DNA from: Magnetococcales bacterium | GTDB taxonomy: Bacteria; Pseudomonadota; Magnetococcia; Magnetococcales; UBA8363 | Assembly (NCBI GenBank): GCA_015660855.1 | Contig: JACSDG010000124.1 | Coordinates: 1-33,388 of the forward strand | Direction: 5' to 3' | DNA: 33,388 nt | Shown here: positions 1-7,176 of the stretch, piece after piece | How the letters are laid out: every line of letters starts with the position of its first letter | Numbering within the stretch: the first letter of the stretch is position 1 | Translations under genes and position numbers: made by a program | The notes under the pieces: model-generated | What the model was told of the DNA's origin: nothing | Database searches by the model: none | What the model saw: the letters and a program-made list of their open reading frames with translations, nothing else

Positions 1-1
1 T

Positions 2-82
2 CAGGGACTGTTCGTGATCGTCCAGTCGGGAGAGGCCGTTGCCTTGGCCAACGAACCGGAGTTCAAACCGCGAATGTGGTGA
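2..82 (+). CDS. C-terminal end of an unidentified protein (partial)
   Basis: Reading from base 2 there is an open frame of 26 codons ending in TGA at 80-82. It translates to a hydrophobic stretch (GLFVIVQSGEAVALAN) followed by EPEFKPRMW. The composition is protein-like, whereas the other two plus frames read into the following repeat. The start lies outside the window and no family can be named from so short a tail. It may be co-directional with the DUF218 gene that follows about 220 bases downstream. Confidence 0.45.
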   Translation, partial: QGLFVIVQSGEAVALANEPEFKPRMW

Positions 83-185
83 ATGGTGACGCGGAAGCCT
101 ACCTGCCCCTTCCGATGGGTTCATCCGGCCAGAATGGATAAAATGGGAGCCAGATTTGAGAAATTTCAGTGGACGGGGAGGTTGA

Positions 186-294
186 AATTTGGGACAGGGG
201 GGATCATCCTCCCCGTGTTGCGGTTCGGAGGCGGCAGACTCCAAAGGTTTTGCTTTTTTTGCCCGCAGGGCATCATGTTCGCAAGTGGGTAAGG
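186..294 (+). repeat. Composite dispersed repeat, diverged copy 1
   Basis: This stretch holds degenerate forms of all three hairpins of the dispersed family: GGGGGGATCATCCTCCCC, then GGAGGCGGCAGACTCC, then TGCCCGCAGGGCATCATGTT. The 5' box is worn away. It fills most of the space between the partial upstream gene and the DUF218 gene, and ends six bases before the chosen ATG of that gene. Confidence 0.7.
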
Positions 295-299
295 TTGAC

Positions 300-998
300 A
301 TGAGGAATCATACGCATGGTCCAGAGGACAGACGGCAACCGTGGTTGCTTCTGGCCCGATTCCAGCGATTTGCCCAATGGCCTCACCGCGTACTGCTCGC
401 GGTTGGTATGGGGGTGTCTGTTGTTCTGTTTACTCCGTTGACCGAGATTCTCTATCGTCCCCTCATCGTCGATGAAGTGCCAGGACAAGGGGAGTTGATC
501 GTCATTTTCGCGGCTGGTATTTATCCCGATGGACTGCCGGATTTTTCGACAATGGTGCGTTTGCGCAAGGGTGTCGATCTTTACCGTCAGCATGCAGCAC
601 CGAAAATAATGACTCTCGGCGGCGGTCCTCGGGGGAAAAGTGGACTCTCATACGCTGAATTGATGGCGGAAGATTTGGTACGATACCATCGTATCCCCCG
701 AGAAGACATCCTGAGCCACAGTGAAACATCCAATACCTACGCAGACATTACTTCCATGGTGGCCCGTTTTAAAGATCGTTTTAATTTTAATCGTTCGATT
801 TATGTTTCCTCCGCTTACCACACATACAGGATTAAAAGGCTTCTGCTGAAAAAAAATATCACCGGACCGGTCGTCGCAGCCGAACCTTATGAGCTGACTC
901 CGCTGAGAACGGTTGATCGTATGGTTTTTTTCAGGGAAGTTTCCCGAGAGTACCTGGCCCTGTTCTATTCCCGTATGCGGGGATGGCTGGAAATTTAA
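300..998 (+). CDS. DUF218 / YdcF-ElyC-SanA family membrane-anchored protein
   Basis: The product is 232 residues. An N-terminal hydrophobic segment (about residues 28-50) is followed by a DUF218-type domain: a GELIVIFAAGI strand, the IMTLGGGPRGKSGLSYAELM region, the HSETSNTYAD motif, and an IYVSSAYHTYRIKR segment. In the YdcF/SanA/ElyC family the Ser/Thr-Asn-Thr and His-x-x-Arg motifs line the presumed active site, and members act in envelope or peptidoglycan homeostasis. The exact reaction is unknown. I chose the ATG at 300 because the frame upstream of it only reads through the repeat. A repeat of the same family begins 12 nt after the stop, and the gene converges on manC. Confidence 0.8.
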   Translation: MRNHTHGPEDRRQPWLLLARFQRFAQWPHRVLLAVGMGVSVVLFTPLTEILYRPLIVDEVPGQGELIVIFAAGIYPDGLPDFSTMVRLRKGVDLYRQHAAPKIMTLGGGPRGKSGLSYAELMAEDLVRYHRIPREDILSHSETSNTYADITSMVARFKDRFNFNRSIYVSSAYHTYRIKRLLLKKNITGPVVAAEPYELTPLRTVDRMVFFREVSREYLALFYSRMRGWLEI

Positions 999-1010
999 CC
1001 TCAGTTTGAC

Positions 1011-1050
1011 GTATCGGAAAAAATAAAATTTGGCAAAAATTATTGCGGGG
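1011..1050 (+). repeat. Composite repeat, truncated copy 2 (5' box only)
   Basis: This is the 5' box of the dispersed repeat (GTATCGGAAAAAATAAAATT, then TTGGCAAAAATTATTGCGGGG). It starts 12 nt after the DUF218 stop codon and is cut off where the 3' end of the convergent manC gene begins. Neither hairpin is present. Confidence 0.75.
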
Positions 1051-1052
1051 AT

Positions 1053-2474
1053 TTAGTCCGAAGACCGACCGTAGTTGTCTTCGAAGCGGACAATATCGTC
1101 TTCCCCAAGGTAGCTTCCGGATTGGATCTCAATGATGTCCAGAGGAATTTTCCCCGGGTTGGCCAAGCGATGGCGAACCCCCAGGGGAATGTAGGTGGAC
1201 TGATCCTCTGTCAAAAGGAAGGATTCTTCGCCGCGTGTGACCTGAGCCGTCCCTCGGACGACAATCCAATGCTCGGCGCGATGGTGGTGCATCTGTAACG
1301 ATAAAGTTGCACCGGGATTGACCCGTATCCGTTTGACCTGGAATCTGTCCTCAATGTTCAAACATTTAAAACTGCCCCAGGGGCGGAAAACCCGTTGTCG
1401 GTTGATGTGTTCACGTCGGCCAAGTTGCTGTAGTTTTTTGACGATTCCACCGACATCCTGGACGCGATCCCGTGCCGCCACCAGGACGGCGTCCGCCGTC
1501 TCAATGATTACATGATTTGAAAGACCAACCCCCGCAACCAATCGGCTCTCGGAGCGAATGTAACAATGATCGATTTCGTGCATCAGCACATCGCCGATGA
1601 TGACATTGTCCTGGGCATCCTTGGAGCCTACCCCCCAAAGTGCCGACCAGGAGCCAACATCGCTCCACCCCGCATCCAAAGGCAGGACAACCCCCAGGTC
1701 GGTTTTTTCCATCACGGCGTAGTCGATGGAAATTTTTTGGCTCGTCGCAAAAGCGTCATGGTCCAGTCGGATGAAATCCAAGTCCTTGATTGATTTGGCC
1801 AACGATTCCCCGACAGACTTGGTGATATCCGGGGCATGCCGGTCCATCTCGGAAAGCATTACCTTGGCCGAGAACATGAACATGCCGCTGTTCCAATAAT
1901 ATTCCCCAGAATCCACATAAGACCGGGCTGTTGCCAAGTCCGGTTTTTCGACAAAACGCTGAATCTGAAAACCCGGACCGTCAGCACTGGTGTTTCCCCG
2001 GTGAATGTAGCCAAATCCGGTTTCAGGGTTTTTGGGGACAATGCCAAAGGTTACAACCCGGCCCGCTTGTGCGTAACCCAAGCCCTGCTGCACGGCACGA
2101 TGAAATTCCGGCAGGTCAGCCATGAGATGATCCGCCGGAAGGATCAGGAGGATGGCCTCGGGGTGTTTTTCCAGGGCAAACAGGGTGGCCGCCGCAACGG
2201 CTGGGGCGGTGTTGCGTCCCACCGGTTCCAGAATGATGCCCGAAAGATTGGCATCGACCGCGCGCGCTTGCTCCGCCACCACAAAACGATGTTGATCATT
2301 GCAGATGATCAGGGGCGACTGGATACCCGCGACCCCCAGAAAACGTTTGAGGGTCGATTGAAACAGAGACATGTCGTCGATGAGTGGTAAAAACTGTTTG
2401 GGGTAGGCTTCTCGCGAAAGGGGCCACAGCCGTGTTCCGGATCCTCCGGACAAAATCACTGGAATGATCGACAT
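1053..2474 (-). CDS. manC: Mannose-1-phosphate guanylyltransferase / mannose-6-phosphate isomerase
   Basis: The 473-residue product matches the bifunctional ManC/AlgA/CpsB/XanB type in length and layout. The N-terminal nucleotidyltransferase half starts with SIIPVILSGGSGTRLWPLSR and EAYPKQFLPL (the GTP/Mg signature) and contains the FVEKPD sugar-phosphate motif. The C-terminal cupin half (about residues 350-465) carries FRPWGSF, QMHHHRAEHWIVV and the GEDDIVRFEDNYGR ending typical of type II phosphomannose isomerase. It interconverts fructose-6-P and mannose-6-P and makes GDP-mannose from mannose-1-P in the cytosol. The ATG at 2474 is preceded by AAAGGA, and longer in-frame extensions have no family match. 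It follows the sugar dehydrogenase gene by 73 nt on the same strand, pointing to a shared polysaccharide precursor role. Confidence 0.95.
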   Translation of the reverse strand: MSIIPVILSGGSGTRLWPLSREAYPKQFLPLIDDMSLFQSTLKRFLGVAGIQSPLIICNDQHRFVVAEQARAVDANLSGIILEPVGRNTAPAVAAATLFALEKHPEAILLILPADHLMADLPEFHRAVQQGLGYAQAGRVVTFGIVPKNPETGFGYIHRGNTSADGPGFQIQRFVEKPDLATARSYVDSGEYYWNSGMFMFSAKVMLSEMDRHAPDITKSVGESLAKSIKDLDFIRLDHDAFATSQKISIDYAVMEKTDLGVVLPLDAGWSDVGSWSALWGVGSKDAQDNVIIGDVLMHEIDHCYIRSESRLVAGVGLSNHVIIETADAVLVAARDRVQDVGGIVKKLQQLGRREHINRQRVFRPWGSFKCLNIEDRFQVKRIRVNPGATLSLQMHHHRAEHWIVVRGTAQVTRGEESFLLTEDQSTYIPLGVRHRLANPGKIPLDIIEIQSGSYLGEDDIVRFEDNYGRSSD

Positions 2475-2547
2475 GGATTGTTCCTTTGAGAGAAATTTTG
2501 TATTTCCAGGCCAGGACAGCAAACAGGCCGCAGTTTTTTTTCGCGCA

Positions 2548-3855
2548 TCACGCACGTATGATTCTACCCTTGACGGTATTGAATCGTCCGCGAGCATCGA
2601 CAATCAGGGCCGAATTCTGCTCAATCAACTCCCAATCAAACCGGTCATGATCGGTGGCCACAACCACACAATCGTAACCCGACAGATTTTCCTTGGTAAT
2701 GGCGACGCTTGTTTTTTTGATCGAATAGGCGCGCATGGGGGGAATGGCGGCGACATGCGGGTCGGAATAATCAACAACAGCCCCCTTGGCCATCAGTCGC
2801 GTCAACAAGACAAAGCTTGGGGATTCCCGAACATCATCGATGTTCTTTTTGTAAGCCAGACCTAAAATTAATATTTTGGCGTTACGCATGGCCTTGCCAT
2901 GATCGTTCAGGGCGTCAGTCACCTTGGTAATGACATAATCGGGCATGGAGGTGTTGACCTCACCCGCCAGTTCGATAAAACGGGTGTTAAGCCCGTACTC
3001 CCGGGCCTTCCATGTCAGGTAGAAAGGATCAATGGGAATACAGTGCCCTCCCAGACCGGGTCCAGGGAAAAACGGTTTGAAACCAAAAGGTTTTGTTGCC
3101 GCAGCGTTGATGATCTCAAAAATATCCATATCCATTCGATCTGCGACAAGTTTCAACTCGTTGACCAAGGCAATATTGACGGAGCGGTAGGTGTTTTCCA
3201 AAATTTTGACCATTTCTGCCACTGCGGTGGAAGAAACTGGTACGATACGGTCAATGATGGCCCCATAGAGGGCCACTCCCGCTTCAAGGCAAGCGGCGGT
3301 CGTGCCACCGCATACTTTGGGGATGGTCCGCGTCGAAAATTCCGCATTGGCCGGGTCTTCCCGCTCGGGGGAATAAACGACAAAAAAATCTTTACCGATG
3401 ACCAGTCCCTTTTCTCTGACACGAGGATCGATATGTTCAGCGGTTGTCCCAGGATAGGTCGTGCTCTCCAGGGAAAGGAGTTGTCCGGGGCGTAAATATG
3501 GCAAGATGGAAGTCATGGAACCGGTGATGAAGGAAATATCGGGTTCCCGGTTGCGATTGAGCGGGGTGGGGACACAAAGAATAATGGCATCGGCCTTGGC
3601 GATTCGGGAAAAATCGGTCGTTCCCCAAAAAGTCCCTTTTTGGATGGCCTCATAGAAAGGCTGGGCGGGGAGATGTTCAATATAGCTTTCTCCCCGTTCC
3701 AGTTTGTCAATCTTTTTGGCATCGATGTCAAACCCTGCCACGGTAAATCCTTCTTCAAGGAAACGTAGTGCCAGGGGAAGACCGACGTAACCCAGGCCGA
3801 GGACGCCAATGACAGATTGTCTTTGGCGTATTTTTTCCAGGAATTCAGTTTTCAT
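2548..3855 (-). CDS. Nucleotide-sugar 6-dehydrogenase (WbpA/TviB type, UDP-HexNAc or UDP-glucose)
   Basis: The 435-residue product has the three-part UDP-sugar dehydrogenase layout. A Rossmann domain shows GLGYVG at residues 20-25. The central domain contains [12 protein letters not shown] and YSPERED. The catalytic cysteine lies in [10 protein letters not shown] (around residue 270). A C-terminal UDP-binding domain contains [27 protein letters not shown] and the SPEREDPAN segment favour the WbpA/TviB branch (UDP-N-acetylglucosamine or -galactosamine) over classical UDP-glucose dehydrogenase, but substrate cannot be fixed by eye. The reaction is a two-step NAD-dependent oxidation of C6 to a carboxylate. 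The start at 3855 agrees with family N-termini. It lies 43 nt after crcB and 73 nt before manC on the same strand. Confidence 0.92.
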   Translation of the reverse strand: MKTEFLEKIRQRQSVIGVLGLGYVGLPLALRFLEEGFTVAGFDIDAKKIDKLERGESYIEHLPAQPFYEAIQKGTFWGTTDFSRIAKADAIILCVPTPLNRNREPDISFITGSMTSILPYLRPGQLLSLESTTYPGTTAEHIDPRVREKGLVIGKDFFVVYSPEREDPANAEFSTRTIPKVCGGTTAACLEAGVALYGAIIDRIVPVSSTAVAEMVKILENTYRSVNIALVNELKLVADRMDMDIFEIINAAATKPFGFKPFFPGPGLGGHCIPIDPFYLTWKAREYGLNTRFIELAGEVNTSMPDYVITKVTDALNDHGKAMRNAKILILGLAYKKNIDDVRESPSFVLLTRLMAKGAVVDYSDPHVAAIPPMRAYSIKKTSVAITKENLSGYDCVVVATDHDRFDWELIEQNSALIVDARGRFNTVKGRIIRA

Positions 3856-3898
3856 TGCGATGTTTCCTTGCCGATGGCAGCCATAAAAAAGCCCTCGA

Positions 3899-4267
3899 TC
3901 AAACTGTTCGAGCCAGGGACAGCCCTGCCCAAACACAGATGAGGCACAACAAGACACTTAAGCCAACATTGATCAGGAACAGTCGGAGTTCCCCGTTTTG
4001 GATCAGCTGAAGGGATTCCAGGGAGAAGGAAGAAAAGGTGGTAAAACCGCCAAGCAAACCGACCAGCAGGGCGGTTCGCCAGAGGGTCTGGGTGGGGATT
4101 CGCTCCGAAAACACCTGAAACAGTGCCCCCATGAGAAATGAGCCAACGACGTTGACAAACAGGGTTCCCCACGGAAATCCACGTCCCAGCCAAACGGTTA
4201 TCCAACCGGAAATCAGATACCGACCCACAGAACCGATGGCCCCCCCCAGGGCAATGGCCAAAATCAT
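3899..4267 (-). CDS. crcB: Fluoride exporter CrcB/Fluc
   Basis: The product is 122 residues, the usual CrcB length, with four predicted membrane spans. Family motifs are all visible: [11 protein letters not shown] near the N-terminus, [14 protein letters not shown] in span 2, and [15 protein letters not shown] in span 3, which holds the Phe residues lining the fluoride path and the Na-binding break. Fluc channels work as antiparallel dimers. Only one copy is seen here, so a homodimer is expected. The ATG at 4267 was chosen because the upstream frame runs through a dispersed repeat. Gene order crcB-dehydrogenase-manC with short gaps suggests co-transcription, although no functional link is obvious. 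Confidence 0.93.
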   Translation of the reverse strand: MILAIALGGAIGSVGRYLISGWITVWLGRGFPWGTLFVNVVGSFLMGALFQVFSERIPTQTLWRTALLVGLLGGFTTFSSFSLESLQLIQNGELRLFLINVGLSVLLCLICVWAGLSLARTV

Positions 4268-4271
4268 CTTG

Positions 4272-4422
4272 AACACGGCTCCCCCTAGCCTCCCCCTTGG
4301 GGGGCAGAAAAAATCAAAGTTAAAAGAAAACCTTGTAGTCTGCCGCCTCAAAACCGCAGTCCGGGGGGATGTCCCCCCACGCCACCGCAACAATTTTTGC
4401 CAAACTTTGTTTTTCCGATACG
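4272..4422 (-). repeat. Composite dispersed repeat, copy 3
   Basis: Read on the minus strand this starts with GTATCGGAAAAACAAAGTTT about 14 nt after the stop codon of the S24 repressor gene. It continues through the TTGGCAAAAATTGTTGCGG box, the GGGGGGACATCCCCCC hairpin and a diverged second hairpin, and ends with the CCCCCCAAGGGGG module just before crcB. It separates the repressor gene from crcB, so crcB has no visible fluoride riboswitch leader. Confidence 0.85.
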
Positions 4423-4435
4423 TCAAAATATCGTT

Positions 4436-5092
4436 TTATGGATATTCCTTGTACTTGCAGACCACCACGCCACAGACATGAATTCCACCTTTTACCTCAA
4501 TCATCGGGTATCTGTCGTTGAGCGGCTTAAGATACTGAATATTTCCATGGTCAATAAGCCGCTTGAACGTTGGCCGGTTGGTACCTTCACGCGCAACCAG
4601 AAACTGGTTGTGCGAGCTTTTTACCATCGGGTCGATGACGATGATTTCGCCTTCTTGAAATTCTGGCACCATCGAGTCGTCGGGCACTTTCAGGGCGAAG
4701 GTGTGCTCACTGGCTTTGGGTGCCACAGGTATCCAGGATCGGGATTCCGGTTTGAAGTTCTCAACAGATTCGCCGCAATATTTGGCCAGTTCGTCCCAGG
4801 TTATCAAAGGAACTCGGGCCAACAGCGGATAGGTTCGGGTAGCTACGCCGTCTTCGCCAACGTTGAGGGCACCGCCAGGAAGGGCCATATCGCCGCGCCC
4901 GGTGTCAAGCCAAACAGGATCGACACCGCACGTCAGGGCGATGGAAACGGTCCTTCTGGACGAAGCCGAACGACCACATTCAATTTTGTGAACAGCGGTT
5001 TGGCTGAGGCCTACCTTGTCGGCGAGTTCTTTTTGTGTAAGGCCTGCGTATTTTCTAGCCTGTTTGATGCGTTCTGCAAGGGTGTTATTCAT
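4436..5092 (-). CDS. XRE-type HTH repressor with S24 (LexA/CI-like) self-cleavage domain
   Basis: The 218-residue product pairs an N-terminal Cro/CI helix-turn-helix (residues 5-60: LAERIKQARKYAGLTQKELA, then VGLSQTAVHKIECG) with a C-terminal S24 peptidase-like domain. The nucleophile is Ser140 in VPDDSMVPEFQEGE. The general base is Lys177 in RPTFKRLI, 37 residues later, the same spacing as Ser119-Lys156 of LexA. A Cys106-Gly107 pair sits 33-34 residues before the serine, where a LexA/CI-type cleavage site would be expected. The family is released from DNA by RecA-stimulated self-cleavage in the SOS response. No phage genes surround it, so it may be a prophage relic or a host stress regulator. 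Its targets are unknown. Confidence 0.9.
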   Translation of the reverse strand: MNNTLAERIKQARKYAGLTQKELADKVGLSQTAVHKIECGRSASSRRTVSIALTCGVDPVWLDTGRGDMALPGGALNVGEDGVATRTYPLLARVPLITWDELAKYCGESVENFKPESRSWIPVAPKASEHTFALKVPDDSMVPEFQEGEIIVIDPMVKSSHNQFLVAREGTNRPTFKRLIDHGNIQYLKPLNDRYPMIEVKGGIHVCGVVVCKYKEYP

Positions 5093-5246
5093 GGATGGCT
5101 CTTTGGTTGGATTTTGTTTCTATGGTGAACAATTTAAGATCTGTGTGCTTGCTGGCTCGGATTGTGTTTTATCCTTTTATGCAGAGAAAACCGGTTTGTA
5201 AGACTTTGGTTAAAAATGCAAACTTTTAATATATTATTTTATCGAG

Positions 5247-6518
5247 TTAGTTCTTTCCTGTGAAAGTCTGTTTGGGTGGCAGGATGCCTAAAATCTTGTG
5301 TCGCTGTGGCGATTGCGACAATGGATCGAATGGTGTTCCAGAAACTCGTTTTGAACTGGTTTTCTGGATCCACACGGGGGAAGAAAGCACCAGACGTACC
5401 ACATCGGCCTGCTGCGACGTATTGGTTTTTGAAAATACTGCCTTGATATGGGTACGGGCGGTGTTTTCTGCCATTCCCAGAAATTCCGCAGCCTTCTGGA
5501 GAGAGCGACCTATGACCAATTGTTCGACAATTTCAGCCTCCTTTCGGGTAAGACCAAACATGCGTCGCAGCAGATCCGGTGGTGCTTCCTGAGGCTTGCG
5601 TGGGTCTGTGACAAATATTACCGCAAGCGATTGTTCCAAAGCACCTGCCTGTAGAGGCAGGTTAGCCAGCGAAAGAGAAGAAACCATGGCTGTCAGTGTG
5701 ACATCCTGTCCTTCTCCGGTCAAACAGATCGTCCTGGGATGCTGGGTTGGTTGGTTTGGTGATGTCTGCGTGGCATGGACTACCAAATGTTGCAAATCAG
5801 CGTATTCGTTGGGATTATAAACCATCAAGCGACTTGAACCTGCACGGAATCCTTCGGCATTATAAAACAATTCCTTGGCACTTGCGTTGGCGAAGCGGAT
5901 TTGCAGTTGGTCATTGACGATGAATATTCCCATGGGAATATGGTCTAGAGCGTCAACTGTCATACGATGGCCCATATCCAGCATTATAAGCCTTTTTTGT
6001 ATTACAAAAAGTCGTTTAATATGCGGAACCAGTTCTCCAAGAAAATCGCAGCTTTTCTGGTCAAAAGGCTGCCTTCCGGGGGAGCGAAACAGCGCAAGCC
6101 CAGTCACAACATCGTCGTTGCTTCCGGGAAGATTGACCCCCAGGGTATATTCGGCCTTGGAAAAACGAAGAACCTCCTGGTATACGCGAGAAGCATGAAG
6201 CTCCTTGTCGGTCAGGTAAGCACGACAAGATATTGGTTTCTCCGGAAATCTATTCGCTAAAATAATACGCGGATCGTCAAAAATCAAACCCTGAAATTTT
6301 TTTGCCAGGGTTTCGTTCCATAATATGGGGCCTTCACTATAAAGTATGGATATATCAAGTAAAGGATTCCGTCTATCATGATGAACCAAATGGCACCCAT
6401 CGGCGTCTAGAGATTTGGAAATAGTCCCTAGCGCAGGTTCCAGTTTTCTTTGATCCACGGCTGCATTATATAGGGCATCAATGCAGGTCAGAATTTGACG
6501 ATCAATAGTTGTGATCAT
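5247..6518 (-). CDS. PAS-domain LuxR-type transcriptional regulator
   Basis: The 423-residue product has an N-terminal sensor-like region of unknown fold (1-185). A PAS-like segment follows (about 190-290, starting DHIPMGIFIVNDQLQIRFANA). A C-terminal LuxR/FixJ-type HTH lies at about 318-372 (FGLTRKEAEIVEQLVIGRSL, AAEFLGMAENTARTHIKAVF). The FGLT-KEAE opening and TARTHIKAVFSKT recognition helix are typical of proteobacterial regulators in which PAS and LuxR modules are fused. There is no receiver domain, so it is not a classical response regulator, and ligand and targets are unknown. The HTH is followed by a roughly 45-residue basic, Pro-rich tail. The ATG at 6518 has only a weak upstream purine run. 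A 154-nt spacer separates its stop from the repressor gene start. Confidence 0.85.
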   Translation of the reverse strand: MITTIDRQILTCIDALYNAAVDQRKLEPALGTISKSLDADGCHLVHHDRRNPLLDISILYSEGPILWNETLAKKFQGLIFDDPRIILANRFPEKPISCRAYLTDKELHASRVYQEVLRFSKAEYTLGVNLPGSNDDVVTGLALFRSPGRQPFDQKSCDFLGELVPHIKRLFVIQKRLIMLDMGHRMTVDALDHIPMGIFIVNDQLQIRFANASAKELFYNAEGFRAGSSRLMVYNPNEYADLQHLVVHATQTSPNQPTQHPRTICLTGEGQDVTLTAMVSSLSLANLPLQAGALEQSLAVIFVTDPRKPQEAPPDLLRRMFGLTRKEAEIVEQLVIGRSLQKAAEFLGMAENTARTHIKAVFSKTNTSQQADVVRLVLSSPVWIQKTSSKRVSGTPFDPLSQSPQRHKILGILPPKQTFTGKN

Positions 6519-6763
6519 TTCTGTTTTTCTACTTACATCAGACTGATAATTATTTTCACCTTGGCCGGTTTGGGTTGCGAAATATTCCGCAATCCTTGTT
6601 AGCTTCTCATCCTAATACCACAAAAAAATGAAAATAGCTGCGTTTCTAACCCAAATGGGTGATGTTTTCTTTTTTAAGCGCGGTTAAACTCTCCTCTCAA
6701 GAATGTGGCTCGCCTCGGAAATCATGATGGGTTCGTGTTGACTCTGCGGCGATATGTGTGTGG
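6519..6763. other. Intergenic stretch without recognisable gene
   Basis: This AT-richer spacer lies upstream of the minus-strand LuxR-type gene and should hold its promoter. I see no convincing -35/-10 pair, no hairpin and no ORF with a ribosome binding site. Confidence 0.4.
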
Positions 6764-6877
6764 AAAAAATAATAAAAATTATTGCGGGGGTCCGGGGGGG
6801 ATCATCCCCCCCGGCGGGGTTTGGGGCAGCGCCCCAAGGTTTTGATTTTGACTTTATGCCCGTAGGGCATCATGTTC
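6764..6877 (+). repeat. Composite dispersed repeat, copy 4
   Basis: The copy has a shortened 5' box, a complete G7/C7 hairpin (GGGGGGGATCATCCCCCCC), a perfect second hairpin TTGGGGCAGCGCCCCAA (6821-6837), the AAGGTTTTG spacer and the third hairpin ATGCCCGTAGGGCAT with CATGTTC after it. It faces copy 5 in inverted orientation across a spacer that contains a short tandem repeat and two hairpins. Confidence 0.9.
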
Positions 6878-6885
6878 AAGAAACT

Positions 6886-6962
6886 TCAGAGGGGAGGCCT
6901 TCAGGGGAGGCCTTCAGGGGAGGCCTTCAGGGGAGGCCTTCAGAGGGGGGACTTTCAGAGGG
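6886..6962. repeat. 13-bp tandem repeat (about four units plus degenerate flanks)
   Basis: The unit AGGCCTTCAGGGG repeats at 6895, 6908 and 6921, with a fourth, altered unit at 6934. Degenerate relatives (ACTTCAGAGGGG, ACTTTCAGAGGGG) stand on both sides. The tract carries no credible ORF. It occupies the spacer between two inverted dispersed repeats. A run of this kind is a likely site of copy-number variation between strains. Confidence 0.9.
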
Positions 6963-6967
6963 GGGAT

Positions 6968-6985
6968 AGGTGACATTTGTCACCT
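6968..6985. repeat. Perfect 8-bp inverted repeat
   Basis: AGGTGACA is followed by TT and then TGTCACCT, giving a perfect 8-bp dyad. It could be a protein-binding site or a small hairpin. It follows the 13-bp tandem repeat directly and precedes a longer hairpin. Confidence 0.75.
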
Positions 6986-6994
6986 GTTTTGGGT

Positions 6995-7025
6995 CCATGG
7001 TCCGGCCATTTTGGCTGGACCATGG
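6995..7025. repeat. 14-bp stem hairpin
   Basis: Arms 6995-7008 and 7012-7025 pair over 14 positions (CCATGGTCC outer arm with GGACCATGG, GCCA inner arm with TGGC) with one G-T wobble and a TTT loop. No T-run follows on either strand, so it does not look like a simple intrinsic terminator. It lies between two inverted dispersed repeats. Confidence 0.8.
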
Positions 7026-7036
7026 TACTCGAACGA

Positions 7037-7158
7037 ATCTCATGCCCTACGGGCAAGAACCAAAACCTTGCGGGCTGCCGCCTCCAAACCGCAGCAAGGG
7101 GGGGGTGATCCCTCCCGGACCTCCGAAAAAAAACGCCAAATTTTGTTTTTCCGATACG
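7037..7158 (-). repeat. Composite dispersed repeat, copy 5
   Basis: Read on the minus strand the copy begins with CGTATCGGAAAAACAAAATT about 19 nt after the stop codon of the chemotaxis receptor gene. It then carries a diverged GGGAGGGATCACCCCCC hairpin, a partly mismatched second hairpin, and the third hairpin TGCCCGTAGGGCA near 7037-7051. It forms an inverted pair with copy 4. Confidence 0.88.
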
Positions 7159-7176
7159 CAAGAAAACGTCCCGTTG

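Noticed and set aside
83-292. 69-residue plus-strand ORF after the partial first gene
   Set aside because: Most of it reads through a dispersed repeat and it has no family resemblance; similar ORFs arise at every repeat copy.
4268-4435. Fluoride riboswitch before crcB
   Set aside because: The region is accounted for by a dispersed repeat; no riboswitch-like fold was recognised.
5188-5197. AAACCGGTTT palindrome upstream of the S24 repressor gene
   Set aside because: Only 10 bp and single copy; not enough to claim an operator.
6886-6962. CRISPR-like array
   Set aside because: Units are 13 bp and directly adjacent without spacers, so this is a tandem repeat.
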